From Catonia carolina (taxonomy: Eukaryota > Arthropoda > Insecta > Hemiptera > Achilidae), in NCBI GenBank assembly GCA_035578175.1, contig JAQMRL010000005.1, forward strand, positions 56,959,722 through 57,023,721: a stretch of 64,000 nucleotides of DNA. The letters are read 5' to 3'. Positions within the stretch are counted from its first letter, which is position 1, and the number at the start of each line of letters is the position of its first letter. Below, piece by piece: positions 45,693 to 57,802 of the stretch. The notes under the pieces were generated by a model, which was given only the letters and a program-made list of their open reading frames with translations, searched no databases and was not told the origin of the DNA. Made by a program: the position numbers and the translations under genes.

Positions 45693-46423
45693 TGAATCAG
45701 TCATTTCAGAAAACCCATAAGTCAAAATTGTACTTTTTTTCTTTATTGCACTTTAGGACTAACTGAATGCAACACACCATCCCTACAAAAATTATATAAG
45801 TCTGGCTTTCCTTAGTAATAAGAAAAGGTACTACAAAAAAAGGTTTATTCTTAATGATATAAAGTGCTTTCTTCTAATTAAAAAATGAAAGTGGATGCTC
45901 CTTTGAAGCTTAAGCTCTACTTTTCAGTGCACAAGGCTATTCAAAGTTGCTATCCAAAAATGTTTTTAAGAGAAGATAAATACTTTTTATGATGACAACG
46001 AAGAAAATGAATAGCCCTGAAAACCAACAGTTTTCTTGATCTTTAAATTAAGAATTTAAATTTTTATTAGTAAAATGCTATTTCAAATCACTAATGTAAA
46101 CTGCTAAAGTAAATAAATGAGTATTATTTTACAATACAATTTTTTCTGGTCTAACAAATTATTTTACAGAAAATAACGAAAGTTAGGATTTTACTTCAAT
46201 TTCAGGAACACTTTAATTCAAAATTTTCAATTTTTTTTTTTAAATCAGTGACTGATCTTAAAAAAGACAAAAGAATGTATTTTATATAAGGGAACAGCCG
46301 TCTGAGCGAATTGTATTTTTTAATATTGTTTTTTTATTGAAACGTAGTATATTACCAGATTTTAATTTTTCCTAAAGTTAATTTTTTGACTTATAGGCTT
46401 TCTAAAATGACATGACTGATTCA
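45693..46423. mobile_element. MITE-like repeat with about 36-42 bp terminal repeats
   Basis: The left end TGAATCAGTCATTTCAGAAA with CCATAAGTCAAAAT, and the right end in reverse complement TGAATCAGTCATGTCATTTT with CTATAAGTCAAAAAAT, form imperfect inverted repeats. A partial match to one end is at about 28675. No transposase. Confidence 0.6.
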
Positions 46424-46930
46424 TTTATGAAGAGAAAATATGAAAAGCCACTAACATGGCTTTGTATCAGTCAGCCAGGATTCGTTAACTCTTCCCCACT
46501 AAAAAATTTATTGTTCTAAAAAATCAGTATTTAAAAAAAACAATAAAAATATCAATACACTTATATGGTAATGGAAAGAATAAAATTTCTGGGCTTTTAT
46601 AAAAAAAATAATAATTTTTAGGTAATACATACAAATAAGTAATCAAAAAATTGTGTAAAATAAATTGTACATTTAGTATATTAATCTAGTTGTATTTTTG
46701 TTTATGTATTTGTAAGATACAATTTAAAATGAAACTGTTTAAACACCACTAATTAATGTATTAAAGTAATATTGTACTATTTACAACATTGAGATGTATT
46801 ATAAAATAGATTATATATGTGACTCCTTAACCTTAAAGTTATCGGTTCGATTTTCATCAACATCAATTTTTGTGATTCTTTTGATAGAGATTTCAAGAAA
46901 ATTTATTTAATAAAGATTTTTTTTATTATT
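46424..46930. other. AT-rich spacer
   Basis: No recognised feature. Confidence 0.5.
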
Positions 46931-47185
46931 TTACAGAGTTTGAACGATATTAATTTCGTTATTCTCTTCCAAGTTTTCTCGGATAGGGCCCAAAAAAACA
47001 CCTCTCCACAATCCTCTTTTGCCAAACCATCTCTCCTCCATTGTTGATATCGCATCTTTTTCCAAATTTACCCATAACTGAATCAATCCAATCTTCCCTT
47101 GATCTACTTCTTAGCCGTTTTATTCCCCCTGTCTTCAAATAAAGCTTATTTTTTTGCAGTCTGTCCTCCTCCATTGTACTGATAT
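46931..47185 (-). mobile_element. LINE C-terminal tail fossil
   Basis: The minus-strand frame 46959-47174 reads MEEDRLQKNKLYLKTGGIKR, WIDSVMGKFGKRCDINN and RIVERCFFGPYPRKLGRE. The final block recurs, on the minus strand, at 50150-50290, so it belongs to a repeat family. It is the style of LINE C-terminal tails, though without catalytic motifs. Confidence 0.6.
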
Positions 47186-48110
47186 GTCCAAATCATGCAC
47201 TGCCATCAACTTCGACCGGTGGGCAAATTCTTTAATGTGACCTAAAAAATGATTAATAAAAATTGTTAGGCGCCAGCTCTGTCAGCAGAACATGAGAGAA
47301 ATAAATAAATAATGCTATATCTCCTTTCTTTAATTAAATATTTAATAAATCGACCACTCACAAAATTGACTAACTACTAACAAAATTATCCTTAAATTAT
47401 CCTAACCTATTTTAAAATATAGCCAACCTTTTTTTGCCGCAACGTTATGATAAAAACAAAAATTTAAAACCCCTTAATAAATATACGAATGAATTTACCT
47501 CGTGTCCCCCTTTTTCTTCTTCTCATTGTTCTCGTACACTCCTCGTTTTCCTAGTCTTTTCTTCAAATTCTGCTCATTCTTAACTAACTGTTTCACTCTT
47601 AAGTCCCAAGGGAACTGATTGTAAATTTTTTGAGTTCGAACCAGGAAACCTCTATTTCACAAGTCTCCCTCTCCCATCTACCGTTTAGCCAACCTGGAGG
47701 GCCAACGGGAAGGAAAACTAACCCAGTGATTGGCTGAAAGTTGGTAGGTGGAAGAAAGGCCCAAAAACACAGAGGGATAAAATACACCGGCTTAATGAAT
47801 ATCAGATAGTTGTCCATTGGTTATATTTACAACTTATTTTCTAACTACTATTCTAATGTAACTTACTCTAACAATGGGGGTTTCCCTATGCATTATTTAA
47901 TGGCTTGTATTGAGTAATGGAAGTCATAATAATTGGGAATTACCATAACTTCCATTGTTTGTACAATATTGTACTTTTACAATGGTACAACCATCAAGTT
48001 TTGTCTTTCCAACCATTAGATTTAGCAACAATCATTTATCAGGATCTCCTTTCCCCGTTATTTCCTAATAATATCACTTCTTATTTTATTTCTCATTATC
48101 TTTTATAGCA
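47186..48110. other. Intergenic span, no gene recognised
   Basis: Some GC-richer text near 47590-47790, but no coding or repeat signature that I recognise. Confidence 0.5.
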
Positions 48111-48111
48111 T

Positions 48112-48942
48112 CTTCTTCTTCAGGTTTATATCCGTTGCAAATGTTGGCAACAATCATAGCAATATTATTTGTTCGTTGCACTGCAAAATAACAGTTCTGA
48201 GGTTTTTTAAAAACAAGTTCTCAGATTTTGAAGCCACGACACTCTTCTTTTGACAAGTCCTCGTTTTCCATATATTTCCCCTGCGAATGGCTTGTAGTAA
48301 CGAATAAAATGATTCACTTCGTATGATATCATTACGTCAAAAATACTAGAGCTCCCTACATTTGATGGGGGAAATGATTTCCGCGTCTTTCTTCATTTCC
48401 TGAAAATGTCTTGGTATATTTGGCTTCCGTGCAGTCTATTCGATTCTCAACATTCGTCTGTAAAGTCACATCTCAAATGCCTCCAGTTTCCTTGTGATGG
48501 TTTTATCCAAGGTCCAGGACTTTACACTGTACAGAAGTACATAGATGAAACGACATTTTAGATGCTTCATTTTTGTTCCAAGAGTAAAGTCGTGGCTCTT
48601 GAAAATACGACCCATTTTATTAATACTCCTCTTTCCCTGTCATTTCCTGTGTATTGTTCCACAGTTCATTAATCATGGTTGTTAGACAACAATACTTTTG
48701 TACTCTTTCTCTCCGGGTCTGGTTGATACAAAGGTGAGCTTCATTTACATGGTCTCAGCTTATTATCATAAAATTCGTTTACAGAACGTTGATACTGAGT
48801 CGATACCGCTGGACTTCACTGTGCTGTTTCTTAGCATACTCCTTTTGAATTTAACTTCTGCCACCTGTATTCCACTCTCTACCTGCCGCCAACTCTTCAA
48901 GTCTTCTCTGCGTAAATCTGTATTGGCACAAAGTAGGTGTTA
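48112..48942 (-). mobile_element. LINE A reverse transcriptase 3' half, decayed
   Basis: The minus strand reads, with stops, NKMGRIFKSHDFTLGTKM-like sequence, then VLLYSVKSWTLDKTITRK, LEAFEM then LYRRMLRIE, and a final MIVANICNGY with an (AAG)-rich tail at 48112-48124. That is the standard post-palm order. The upstream part near 48700-48940 is also degraded LINE sequence. The hairpin element begins immediately after it. Confidence 0.85.
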
Positions 48943-49957
48943 TACAGGGTGATTCATGAAGTTCTCCCCCCACTTCTACAGCACATTGTACTAGTAAAAA
49001 TAATGAAAAAATGTTATATAAACATAGGTCCGAAAACGCTTCGTTAGCGAGTTACAGCTAGCGAAAGTTTCGCCTGGATTTCAGTTCACCAGGTGAAATG
49101 AGGTCTTCCTGGAATTGTGGTAAGGTAGATTAAGGGGCAAATTCAATCATTTCTTATGGTTTTTGATCTGATAAATTGAATAAAACAGGTCCCAGATCTG
49201 TAAGTTAAATAGTTTTTAAGAAAACCAGTGTCAAATGCAAAAAATGGAGTGAAAAACTTATTTTTTCATCTTTGGGCAAGGATAACTGTGTTATTTCACC
49301 AAGAAACAGTTAAAATTTTTCAATAAAACATGTAGAAAATTTTATTCTGAACAAACCGGTGTAAATTAAGTACACAGAAACCGAATAGATGTTTGATTAA
49401 ATGAGTTTTTATTCATAAGAGTACAAAGTAAAATTAACCGGAAAAACTAAAATGAAAAAATGTGTTTTTTTCACTCCATTTTTTTGCATTTGACACTGGT
49501 TTTCTCAAAAACTATTCGCTTTCTGTGTACTTTATTTACACCGGTTTGTTCAGAATAAAATTTTCTACATTTTTTATTGAAAATTTTTAACTGTTTCTTG
49601 GTGAAATAACAAAGTTATTCTTGCCCAAAGATGAAAAAATGTGATTTTCACTCCATTTTTTGCATTTGACACTGGTTTTCTCAAAAACTATTTAACTTAC
49701 AGTTCTGGGACCTGTTTTATTCAATTTATCAGATCAAAAACCATAAGAAATGATTGAATTCGCCCCTTAATCTACCTTACCACAATTCCAGGAAGACCTC
49801 ATTTCACCTGGTGAACTGAAATCCAGGCGAAACTTTCGCTAGCTGTAACTCGCTAACGAAGCGTTTTCGGACCTATGTTTATATAACATTTTTTCATTAT
49901 TTTTACTAGTACAATGTGCTGTAGAAGTGGGGGGAGAACTTCATGAATCACCCTGTA
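48943..49957. mobile_element. 1,011-bp hairpin element with 444-bp arms
   Basis: TA dinucleotides at 48943-48944 and 49956-49957 flank ends CAGGGTGATTCATGAAGTTC and its complement. The arms, 48945-49388 and 49512-49955, are each 444 bp and align almost base for base; mismatches are scattered and few. The loop is 49389-49511 (123 bp) and carries an extra copy of the arm motif GCATTTGACACTGGTTTTC-like text at 49486-49506. No coding. TA flanks and CAGGGTG ends are typical of Tc1/mariner-type MITEs. Confidence 0.93.
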
Positions 49958-50149
49958 TACATAACTTTCATACTACACTTAGGAACTTCTTGATGCTAGA
50001 CTAAGCTTCTAACATTTTGGAGCAAATCAATTGCTTTCTGTACCTTTTTACTTAACTCCTTTTTCAATTTTCCTTCAGATAAAAAATATTTATCAGTGTA
50101 GACATAAAGCTTTACAACAAACATTTTTAATAAGTATGCACTTAAACCT

Positions 50150-50290
50150 TTAGAGTCAGCTTCATTATTCTCTTTATTTCTCTTCTAAGTTTCCTCCGAT
50201 CGGAGCCAAAACAACTCCTCTCCCCCTCTATCTATCACTGAGTCATCTCTCTTTCGTTACTATCTTGACAGGAATCTTATTCTCAAATGA
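50150..50290 (-). mobile_element. LINE tail fragment
   Basis: The minus strand has GAGGAGTTGTTTTGGCTCCG, then ATCGGAGGAAACTTAGAAGA, corresponding to the FFGPYPRKLGRE end of 46931-47185. Confidence 0.55.
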
Positions 50291-50437
50291 CAAGAATGTA
50301 AGGATTGTTATTTTTGAAAATATTATCCTTAGAGTAGAAACTTTAAAAATAAACATTAATTTTCTGAGCTTATCATTTTCATTGTGAACTTTAATATATA
50401 TATACTTTAAAGACATCAATTTGCAAAGTTAAAAGAA

Positions 50438-50849
50438 CTTTATCGGATGTTGTTGTTTAGGCCATCAGCCGATAGGCTGGTTTGAACCTCTAGAGGTTTT
50501 ACAATTAAAACGAGGAGTGAGGTGGTTTACCATGCCTTCCTCACTGTATAGAAAAGTACGCTTATCAGCATGCCGGACCCTCTGAAAAGCACATATTTTC
50601 CACTCTGCAAATGACACCTTCACTTCAATCGCCGCAGGGTCTGGCTGAATATTAAAATGGATTCCTTTCAGAGGGAATAACTCTGATTAGTGTTTTCACA
50701 CCTTTACCTCTTCTATTCTTAAATGAATCAGACATTTAATTGGCTGACCATGTGATAAGAAACAGAACTATTTATTATAGCTCTGCGACGAACAGATTGA
50801 ATGTAAATAGTTTGACACTTCACCTGTGGGTTATGGGCAGCTTTATTGG
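50438..50849 (-). mobile_element. SINE1 copy F, 9-bp target duplication
   Basis: CTTTATCGG (50438-50446) and CTTTATTGG (50841-50849) flank the copy. In minus orientation the head TGCCCATAACCCACA (mutated hairpin) is at about 50825-50840 and the tail near 50447-50465. Body as in other copies. Confidence 0.85.
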
Positions 50850-51684
50850 TAATTTCTCTAAATTTTTATTATGCAAAAACTTGATGTTGATAAAAATTGA
50901 AAGAGCTTCTTATGTACTGAAAACTGTATATACTTATTGTAAAATAAAATATTTTTTATAGATTTATTGTAGTCTTTTACCCAATTATTTATTATATTTG
51001 TGATGTTTTAATTAAAGAAAAACCTAAATATTTCGTTCTTTGAAATTATTTTACATGTGTTTTTTAATTCTGGTGAAAATTTATACCTTTACAAATCAAA
51101 GGGAAATCTGTGGTTTTCCCTTTGTTTTGTCCATATCGGCAGATATTTTACCATAATAGACTGGAATATTGCCTGGAGAGGAGAGGCAAAATGAAAACTA
51201 ATTTTCTATTTTCCTGTTAACTGAGAGGTTGAAGTTAGAAATATCACTGTAATATTGATTTATATTGGAATCGACTTTTCACTCGAATGACTTTTTTTAA
51301 TCTGAGTTCTGTGAGAGGTATAATTAATTTTTGTGTAAAGTCATGAGAAATTCAAATGTTAAATTTTTTACGTATGAGAAGTTTGCATTAAATGAGTTTT
51401 ACCAAATGTGTTAGAATTTATTCAAGCGGTTTCTTAATTTCTCTTAATGTGTTAACAAAAATGGCTACAAAAACATTAATGAAGCTTTCTTGACAGATTC
51501 TTTATATTGTATTGTAGAACTGAACGAGTCCAATTGATTATAATAATAATAATTATAATTCATTTCCGAAAACTTTTTCACATAATGATAAACCTCTTAC
51601 ACTCTATTACATTGCATAAAATTTACCTCTCTTTTAAATTATGCACAATGTGGAAAATTAATCTATCCAACTACAGTTTTCCAG
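50850..51684. other. AT-rich spacer
   Basis: No recognised feature apart from a short (TAA)n-like run near 51540. Confidence 0.5.
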
Positions 51685-51727
51685 GTTCTAGGATCGGCTA
51701 CTTTAGTGCCTCGTTGTCCAACACCAG
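51685..51727 (+). CDS. Possible 43-bp internal exon (weak)
   Basis: The text CTACAGTTTTCCAG precedes it and CAG-GTAATT follows, both good splice sites. The 43 bases are GC-richer than the surroundings and have no stop in two frames (SRIGYFSASLSNT or VLGSATLVPRCPTP). No protein family was recognised and no neighbouring exon supports it. A chance occurrence is quite possible. Confidence 0.22.
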
Positions 51728-52680
51728 GTAATTTAAAATCAAAGTATCAGGATGCTCGTAGATTTAACAAATATACTTAAATTGATTTTTAAATTGAATA
51801 GTGACTTGTTTAAATTTGTCTTAACCGCTTTTACACACATTGCAGAATATGAAAATAGTTGTTTTTAATGCACTTTTTTGTAACAAATTTTTTTTAATAA
51901 TTAATTTAGATCCATTTGAAATAAAATATTTCAATTTATTATAAGAAGAAAAAAGTCTAAATGTTAAATATAACTACTTGCAATGGTAATAGATAAATCT
52001 ATGAGCTTTGACCTGAAATTGAGGATGGTTCGATGTTGTATCTTCTCGACAGTGTTATATATATTTATTTCATTCATTACTCCTCCAAAAGAGCAAAGCC
52101 CGAGCTTGGGGGAGGATTACTGTAATTTCAAAAAATACATACCACAAAAATAACACTACAATACAAAATAATAGCACTGATAAAAAATTTTTAAAAAACA
52201 GTTAATACCAATATATCACTTATTACATAAAAAATAAGTCACACAAAAGAGAAAATGATCAAATAACATTAAAAAACACGCTAGTTTAAAACAAAAATAA
52301 CAGACAGAAATAAAAATGTTAATAAAACTTACAGGTAAGATAACAAAACTAAAATGTTAATATATGATAATACAAACATCAGGAAAGTTATGAAATAGCA
52401 TTAATAAAATATGACAAAAAACCGCTACCATTTGACTTTACATTATTTTAGAGAAAAAAATGAAAACAAAATTAAACCTTAACTACCACCCTTAAATTTA
52501 ACTATTCCTTCATACACAAATACAACACATAATAAACATAATATTAGCGCAATATAAGAAACAAAAAACACTCCATTAAAATTATGTATTCAAATTCAAA
52601 ATTAAATTCAAATTTAATCATGTATTAAAATTATACATATAACTGTAACTGCTACTAGTATATGAATAATATTTTAGTGA
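51728..52680. other. AT-rich spacer
   Basis: A/T-rich with runs of AAATAAC-type text; no gene recognised. Confidence 0.5.
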
Positions 52681-52689
52681 GCCAATAAT

Positions 52690-53035
52690 ACTCGTCTAAC
52701 CATAGTGACAAAGAGAAATCATAGACTCCAAGTGAGAATCCTGCCCCAGCTGAATTAGAAATTCTTTGATCAAGAGTTTGAAATTCTTATCACGAGACCT
52801 GTCTAACGTACTCCAGAAGCAAATTGTAAAACTTAAGTGTCAGGAAGTTGAAAGGTCTCTGTCCTGCAGCTGTGTTTTTCTTACCTTCCTGTAAAAGGCC
52901 AGTGGCTACTCTTCTGGTTGCGTTCTGCTCCGATAAGAGAGTGAAATCGTTAGTCCTAATTAGATGAAAAATTGCAGACTTAATGAACAACTTTCCAGTG
53001 GTCAAGACAGAAATCTGTTCAAAAAGAAACATATT
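52690..53035 (-). mobile_element. LINE F (CR1/Jockey-like) C-terminal fossil
   Basis: The minus-strand frame 52790-53032 reads NDFTLLSEQNATRRVATGLL, then GQRPFNFLTLKFYNLLLEYV. This resembles the conserved last block (GxRSFxxxxxKxYNxLP) of CR1/Jockey-type reverse transcriptases. One base further on the frame continues as RDKNFKLLIKEFL, so a frameshift separates them. It lies head to head with LINE A at 53045. Confidence 0.72.
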
Positions 53036-53044
53036 GCGCGTAAG

Positions 53045-53465
53045 CTTGGACGTTGAAGAAAATGAATATCAGGAAAATAGATGCGTTTGAGCTTTGCTTG
53101 TACAGATGCATGCTAAAAATACCCTGGATGGATAAAGTACTTAACGAGACAATCTTGCGGACAGAAAATGAACTTCTTTAGACCATCCAAAAAAGGAAAA
53201 TGGAATATCTGGTTCACATAATGCGTGGACCAAGTTATGAAATGCTTCGCTGGATATTACATAAAAGCAAGATTGATATAAGCTTGTTATTAGCAAGATT
53301 CCAGGAAAGAGAGATGTGGGAAGAAGAAGAAGAATTTCTTGTATGAAGAATCTTCCTGACTGGTATTCGTTGTAACTCAGTGGAACTGTTTAGAGCTGCG
53401 GTGTTCAAGGCCCGAATAGCCGTAACGATTGCCATCCTCTGGTCGGAGATGGTACGATAGTAGAA
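53045..53465 (+). mobile_element. LINE A C-terminal fossil
   Basis: In one frame: RKIDAFELCLYRCMLKIPWM, DKVLNETILRTENELL then a stop, RKMEYLVHIMRG, and later NSVELFRAAVFKARIAVTIA. This is the order expected of a LINE reverse transcriptase after the palm. Frameshifts break GRGRPRxxW near 53310. Confidence 0.85.
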
Positions 53466-53714
53466 GAAGAGGTTTTTATTATAAAAAACGCTATATTTTT
53501 ACTAAAAATTTAAAAAATAAATAATTTACAATACTACCGAAAATTTTGTGCCAGCAACGATTAGCGAAGTACACCAATTTATCTTCTGATTGGTTTAAAT
53601 AATTAAGCCAAGTTGTGAAGCAGCACTGTCTAAAACTCTGCCTAGTTTTGAATCCGAACTTTACTTTTAACTTTTTTTATTTCATTTTTTTTTAAATTAT
53701 GGCCAGCATGGGAC

Positions 53715-54110
53715 CACTTTAGTCAACCATGAAAAGGACCTTTTAGCCTCCTGTCTCCCCAATTATTCTTCATTCTTTCAGAAATTGCCTGTCTTTTTCT
53801 CTCTGAAATCACCCTTTCTACTTGTTGGCTATTTATTCTCGGTTGTAACATAGTTTGTTTCATTTCCTTGATTTTGTCTTTATTTTCCTGTGGATCTTTT
53901 ATTGTTATTCCAAGCTCTTTCAAATCTTCCTTAATTTCTGTGGTCCACTTAATGTTACTTTTACTCTCCCAGAGTTTTTCTATAATTCGCCTTGAAACTT
54001 TTGTATTTTGTTTCGAGGTGCTCTAATTAACTGTCCTATGAAGGAAATTAGTTTTTTCCTGATTGTGCCGGTTCTATCTCTATACACTGTTTCATTAGGG
54101 AGAATTCTCC
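53715..54110 (-). mobile_element. LINE C-terminal tail fossil
   Basis: The minus-strand frame 53723-53923 reads MKELGITIKDPQENKDKIKE and RKRQAISERMKNNWGDRR. Upstream (53930-54110) there is more degraded charged sequence, including a KLWESKSNIKWTTEIKEDL-like block. It is the tail style found in LINE E. Confidence 0.65.
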
Positions 54111-55185
54111 AATGTCCATCTTTCTTTTAACTAATATTTATAGTAAAATTTATCACAAACAACCCAATTGTAAATCTGCGTAAAAATTATCTTAAAACTT
54201 GAAATAAAAGATGGAATTGTGTTAATATTAATAATTAAATTCAATTAAAGACACCTTCTTCTTGGAGAAACTGGAGTTCAAATCTGTAGGTAAAGTTATT
54301 GATAAGCTAAGTATTTTTGGTTTAAAGGTTTTAATTACAGTGAATTACTTTCATATTTTGTTGGGAATCAAACCAAAGGCTTTCATTCACTATTTCACCA
54401 CTCCACAAACGAGACGACAAAATTAATTTTATCTATTAAAAGTTGATGATTGAAAGTACCGTTTACATCCAAAAATTATTCATTATTCAAGCCACCACGG
54501 AACAACAGTATCCCTAAATGACTTCATTTGAAATGCCTTTGAAGCTGGTGAAAAACTTCAAAGGTTTGTATTAAAAAGTACAAGTGAAAAATTCATGCTA
54601 TTACATTAGAAGCCGCTAAAATGTTTACGTAAAACTTTTCCAATTTCATTTTTATTTTCAATTTACATCAAAGGAATTCTTTTTATAAAATTTTGTCGCG
54701 TTTTATTACTTCGTTCAAAAATTATTTTATTTTTATAAACTTGGCAAATTTTTCTTTCAGTAGACAAAACATTTCATAAATAGGTATTCATCACTTTTAT
54801 AGTTCCTTTTCTTATATTTATCAGAAATATTTTAAGAACGAGGGCAAAGATAAAACATAGTGTGATGGAGAAAAACGGTTAAAGGTAAATAAGATACGGT
54901 TATGTAGGCAACTTGAAGACTTGTGAATAAAGTATGACAATCTTATGGTCTCTCTAGATTTTCACATTATACTAAATTTTTCATCTTCTTATTTCCTCCC
55001 TACAATATGTTTAGAAAGTAGTTCAATCATCTAAAAAATTCTACGTCTGAGTTTTAACAGAATTTTCATATTGTTAAACTATATTCCCTAAAAATATCTA
55101 TCTGCACCGTCGGCATCCTCGACGTACATCGAGTTATTTTATGTATAACCACACTCACAATTTCATTTTTGTACTACTATTTTTT
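54111..55185. other. AT-rich spacer
   Basis: No recognised feature. Confidence 0.5.
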
Positions 55186-55300
55186 TTTCCTTTTTTTGTT
55201 TAACGTTCGACTGTTCTGCAATGCAGACGGTGAAGGATGAAATGATATTTTGTAACGTATGAAAAATTGGCGTGCCTGAATGGGATTCGAACCCATATAA
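55186..55300 (-). mobile_element. SINE4 copy, 5' truncated
   Basis: The minus strand matches SINE4 from a TGGGTTCGAATCCCATTCAG B box through TTTTTCATACGTTACAAAAT to a GTTAAAC end. It stops at the B box, so the A-box half is missing. Confidence 0.78.
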
Positions 55301-55334
55301 TATTATATATTTATGCTATTATTTATATTGTGTT

Positions 55335-55800
55335 GACTGTTTGGACAAAGCGTTTGAGATGTGGCTCTACAGAAAGATGCTGAGGATCTCCTGAGTGGAT
55401 CGCGTCTCTAATGAGGAGGTACTGAGACGCATGCAAAAAATTAAAAAAAGTCAGGAACACGATAAAGATTAGGAAGCTCGACCATTTGAGATATAATATG
55501 CGCAACGAGAAAAGATATGGGTTCCTGTAATCTATATTACAAGGAAGAATAGCTGGACAACGATGCGTGATAAGAAGACGTATTTCCTGGTTGGAAAATC
55601 TGAGAATGTGGTACTCGAAAATGACAATACAACAATTTCGGCGCTCGAAACACAGCTTTTTCGAACAGCAGTGGATAAGGTTCAGATGGTTAATACGGTG
55701 TCCAACATCCGGAACGGATAGGAACGTAAGGAAGAAAAACTGTTTGGAAGATTCTGGAACATTCTTTTTGGAACTTTATAGAAGACAAGAGATTAGCAAC
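55335..55800 (+). mobile_element. LINE A C-terminal fossil
   Basis: Frames read KAFEMWLYRKMLRIS, then a stop, VDRVSNEEVLRRMQKI and, further on, RRRISWLENLRMWYSKMTIQ. The reading of the last block (55567-55680) places RRRISW near the expected GRRRISW motif. Frameshifts follow. Confidence 0.83.
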
Positions 55801-56184
55801 CTGTATAAATAGAAGTGCACGGTGAATTAAGGATCAGACTTTTTTGTAAAGTTGAATGATGTATTTATCGGTTCAGATTTTCAAAATGTTGTTATTTTGT
55901 AATACCTATCGAAGTTCTGTTGATCTAAAAGTTGGTGACCGTGACAGGACCGGCAATTTCGATTATTTATTTGACAGATGTTCGATCCGGTTTTATAAAA
56001 TAACAGGGTATCAAAACTCTAAACGGCAAAATACTCTATTCAACTTTACAACACATGTTTTCCAACAAGACTGATTTATAATTCACCAGAACACTCACGT
56101 TTATGTAGCATTCAGGCGATTGATGTAACACATGTACCATCTGATACTGCAATAAACACTGTCATGCATCGCTACATGTTTAAT
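55801..56184. other. AT-rich spacer
   Basis: No recognised feature; open frame at 55856-56074 has no family match that I know. Confidence 0.45.
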
Positions 56185-56340
56185 TAACCATACTCTCTCA
56201 GGAATGGTCTGTCTGAGTCTGTACAAGACTTCACTTCATTTACGCGTCATATGTAAAACCTTCATCTTATTGGCTCATTGGTTTGTACATTGTTCGTAAA
56301 TTTAACAGATTGCAACGTACACGCATTAGGGTTAAAAAAA
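56185..56340 (+). mobile_element. SINE2 3' fragment
   Basis: AATTAACCATACTCTCTCAG, GGAATGGTCTGTCTGAGTC and TTTAACAGATTGCAACG plus ACACGCATTAGGGTT and A-run correspond to the last half of SINE2. Confidence 0.8.
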
Positions 56341-56537
56341 ATATTGGCACATGATAAACAAAGACCCTTTATTTCGTCGTCAATCTATAAACTGAGAATT
56401 CGATTTTCAGTGGCAACCAGATAAAGTTAAATGAATCTAAGTTAGTTACACTGAAAAACTTGACAGTATTTCTTGACTGTAAAGAATTATTTGGCAAATT
56501 TTCATAAAATATATATTGGTTTCTTTTGTAGTCTAGT

Positions 56538-56939
56538 AATCGATACTGCCCATAATGGGCAGATGGAGTGTTAATTTCACTCTATCTGTTGGTTTCACGG
56601 CTACAAAAAATAGTTCTGTTTCTTACCACATAGTCAGCCAATGACTGAACTATTTAAGAACAGAAGAGGTAGAGGTGTAAAAGACACTTAGTCAGAGTTA
56701 TTTCCTCTAAAAGTAATAAATTTCACTATTCAGCCAGATCCTGTGTTGAATAAAGTAAAGGTATCATTTGCAGGGTGGAAAGTGGATGTTTTTTGGAAAG
56801 CCTGGCATGCTGATAAACATACTCTTTCAACTCAGTGAGGAAGGCATTAGTAAACCACCTCACTCCTAGTTTTTACTTAGTAAAACCTCTACAGGTTCGA
56901 ACCAGCCTTTCGGCTATTGACCTAAACACAATCGATACT
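56538..56939 (+). mobile_element. SINE1 copy G, full length, 10-bp target duplication
   Basis: AATCGATACT is repeated exactly at 56538-56547 and 56930-56939. The element between (382 bp) starts GCCCATAATGGGCAGATGG and ends CAGCCTTTCGGCTATTGACC with a TAAACAC tail. Both end hairpins are near intact. Confidence 0.95.
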
Positions 56940-57802
56940 ATGCTAAAAATCTTTAAAATTTCATCTCAAAAGCTTCGACTCTGGACATCTTCTGAAGAGC
57001 CAGGGTTTGACACTCTAAATTATTCTGTAAAACTAATAGAAGTATGGCATGATGAAATTTTGAAACGTTCTCCTTCCTCACTTTACTGAACAGCGCATAC
57101 ATACATTTACACGTCAGAGAGTACATCAGTCTTTGAAACTTTCCCAATTTAATTACTGCAACTTAGCTTTAACTGCATGTAAGAGCCTTCACATTCGAAG
57201 TAAATAAACGTATACTAGTTCAAAAGTTTTATGATTCAAGAGTACTTTGCTTCTGAAGCAATTAAACTAAATACAAACAACGAACTCTGTAAACCATGTT
57301 CGTACTCCGTACACAATACTTAGACCAATCATCAGAAAAAGTCAAAATTGTTAAAAAAGTAGAACCTATAAAACCCTTTTGCTCCATGCAGTTATCTGTT
57401 TCAACCATGATACCATCAAAAATGAATTAAGTAAAACTGTTGAAAACAGCACCCTTGTTAATTATCACGTGAAACATTTCGTTAATTGTTACCATATATC
57501 TCCTTACAACGAAAGAAAAATACGTACTCTGAATTACTCTTATTAAATGCAGAGGTATCCTTTTTTTATCATCACCCTCCACAAACGAGTTTTTCAAATT
57601 TATCAAAGACTTCATCATGCACATTAAAAATGCCATATAAACTGGTTCCTAAAATAATGCTGAAATATAGAATTCGTTAAAAACCTCCGTTATGAGCTTA
57701 ACGTAATAACTAAAAAATTTCATTTCATGAGATGACGCGTTTCATGGTTGGTGGAAATTTGTAAATAGACTTACCTTGGAAATACGTATAGCAAAAACCG
57801 TT
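56940..57802. other. AT-rich spacer
   Basis: No recognised feature. Confidence 0.5.
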
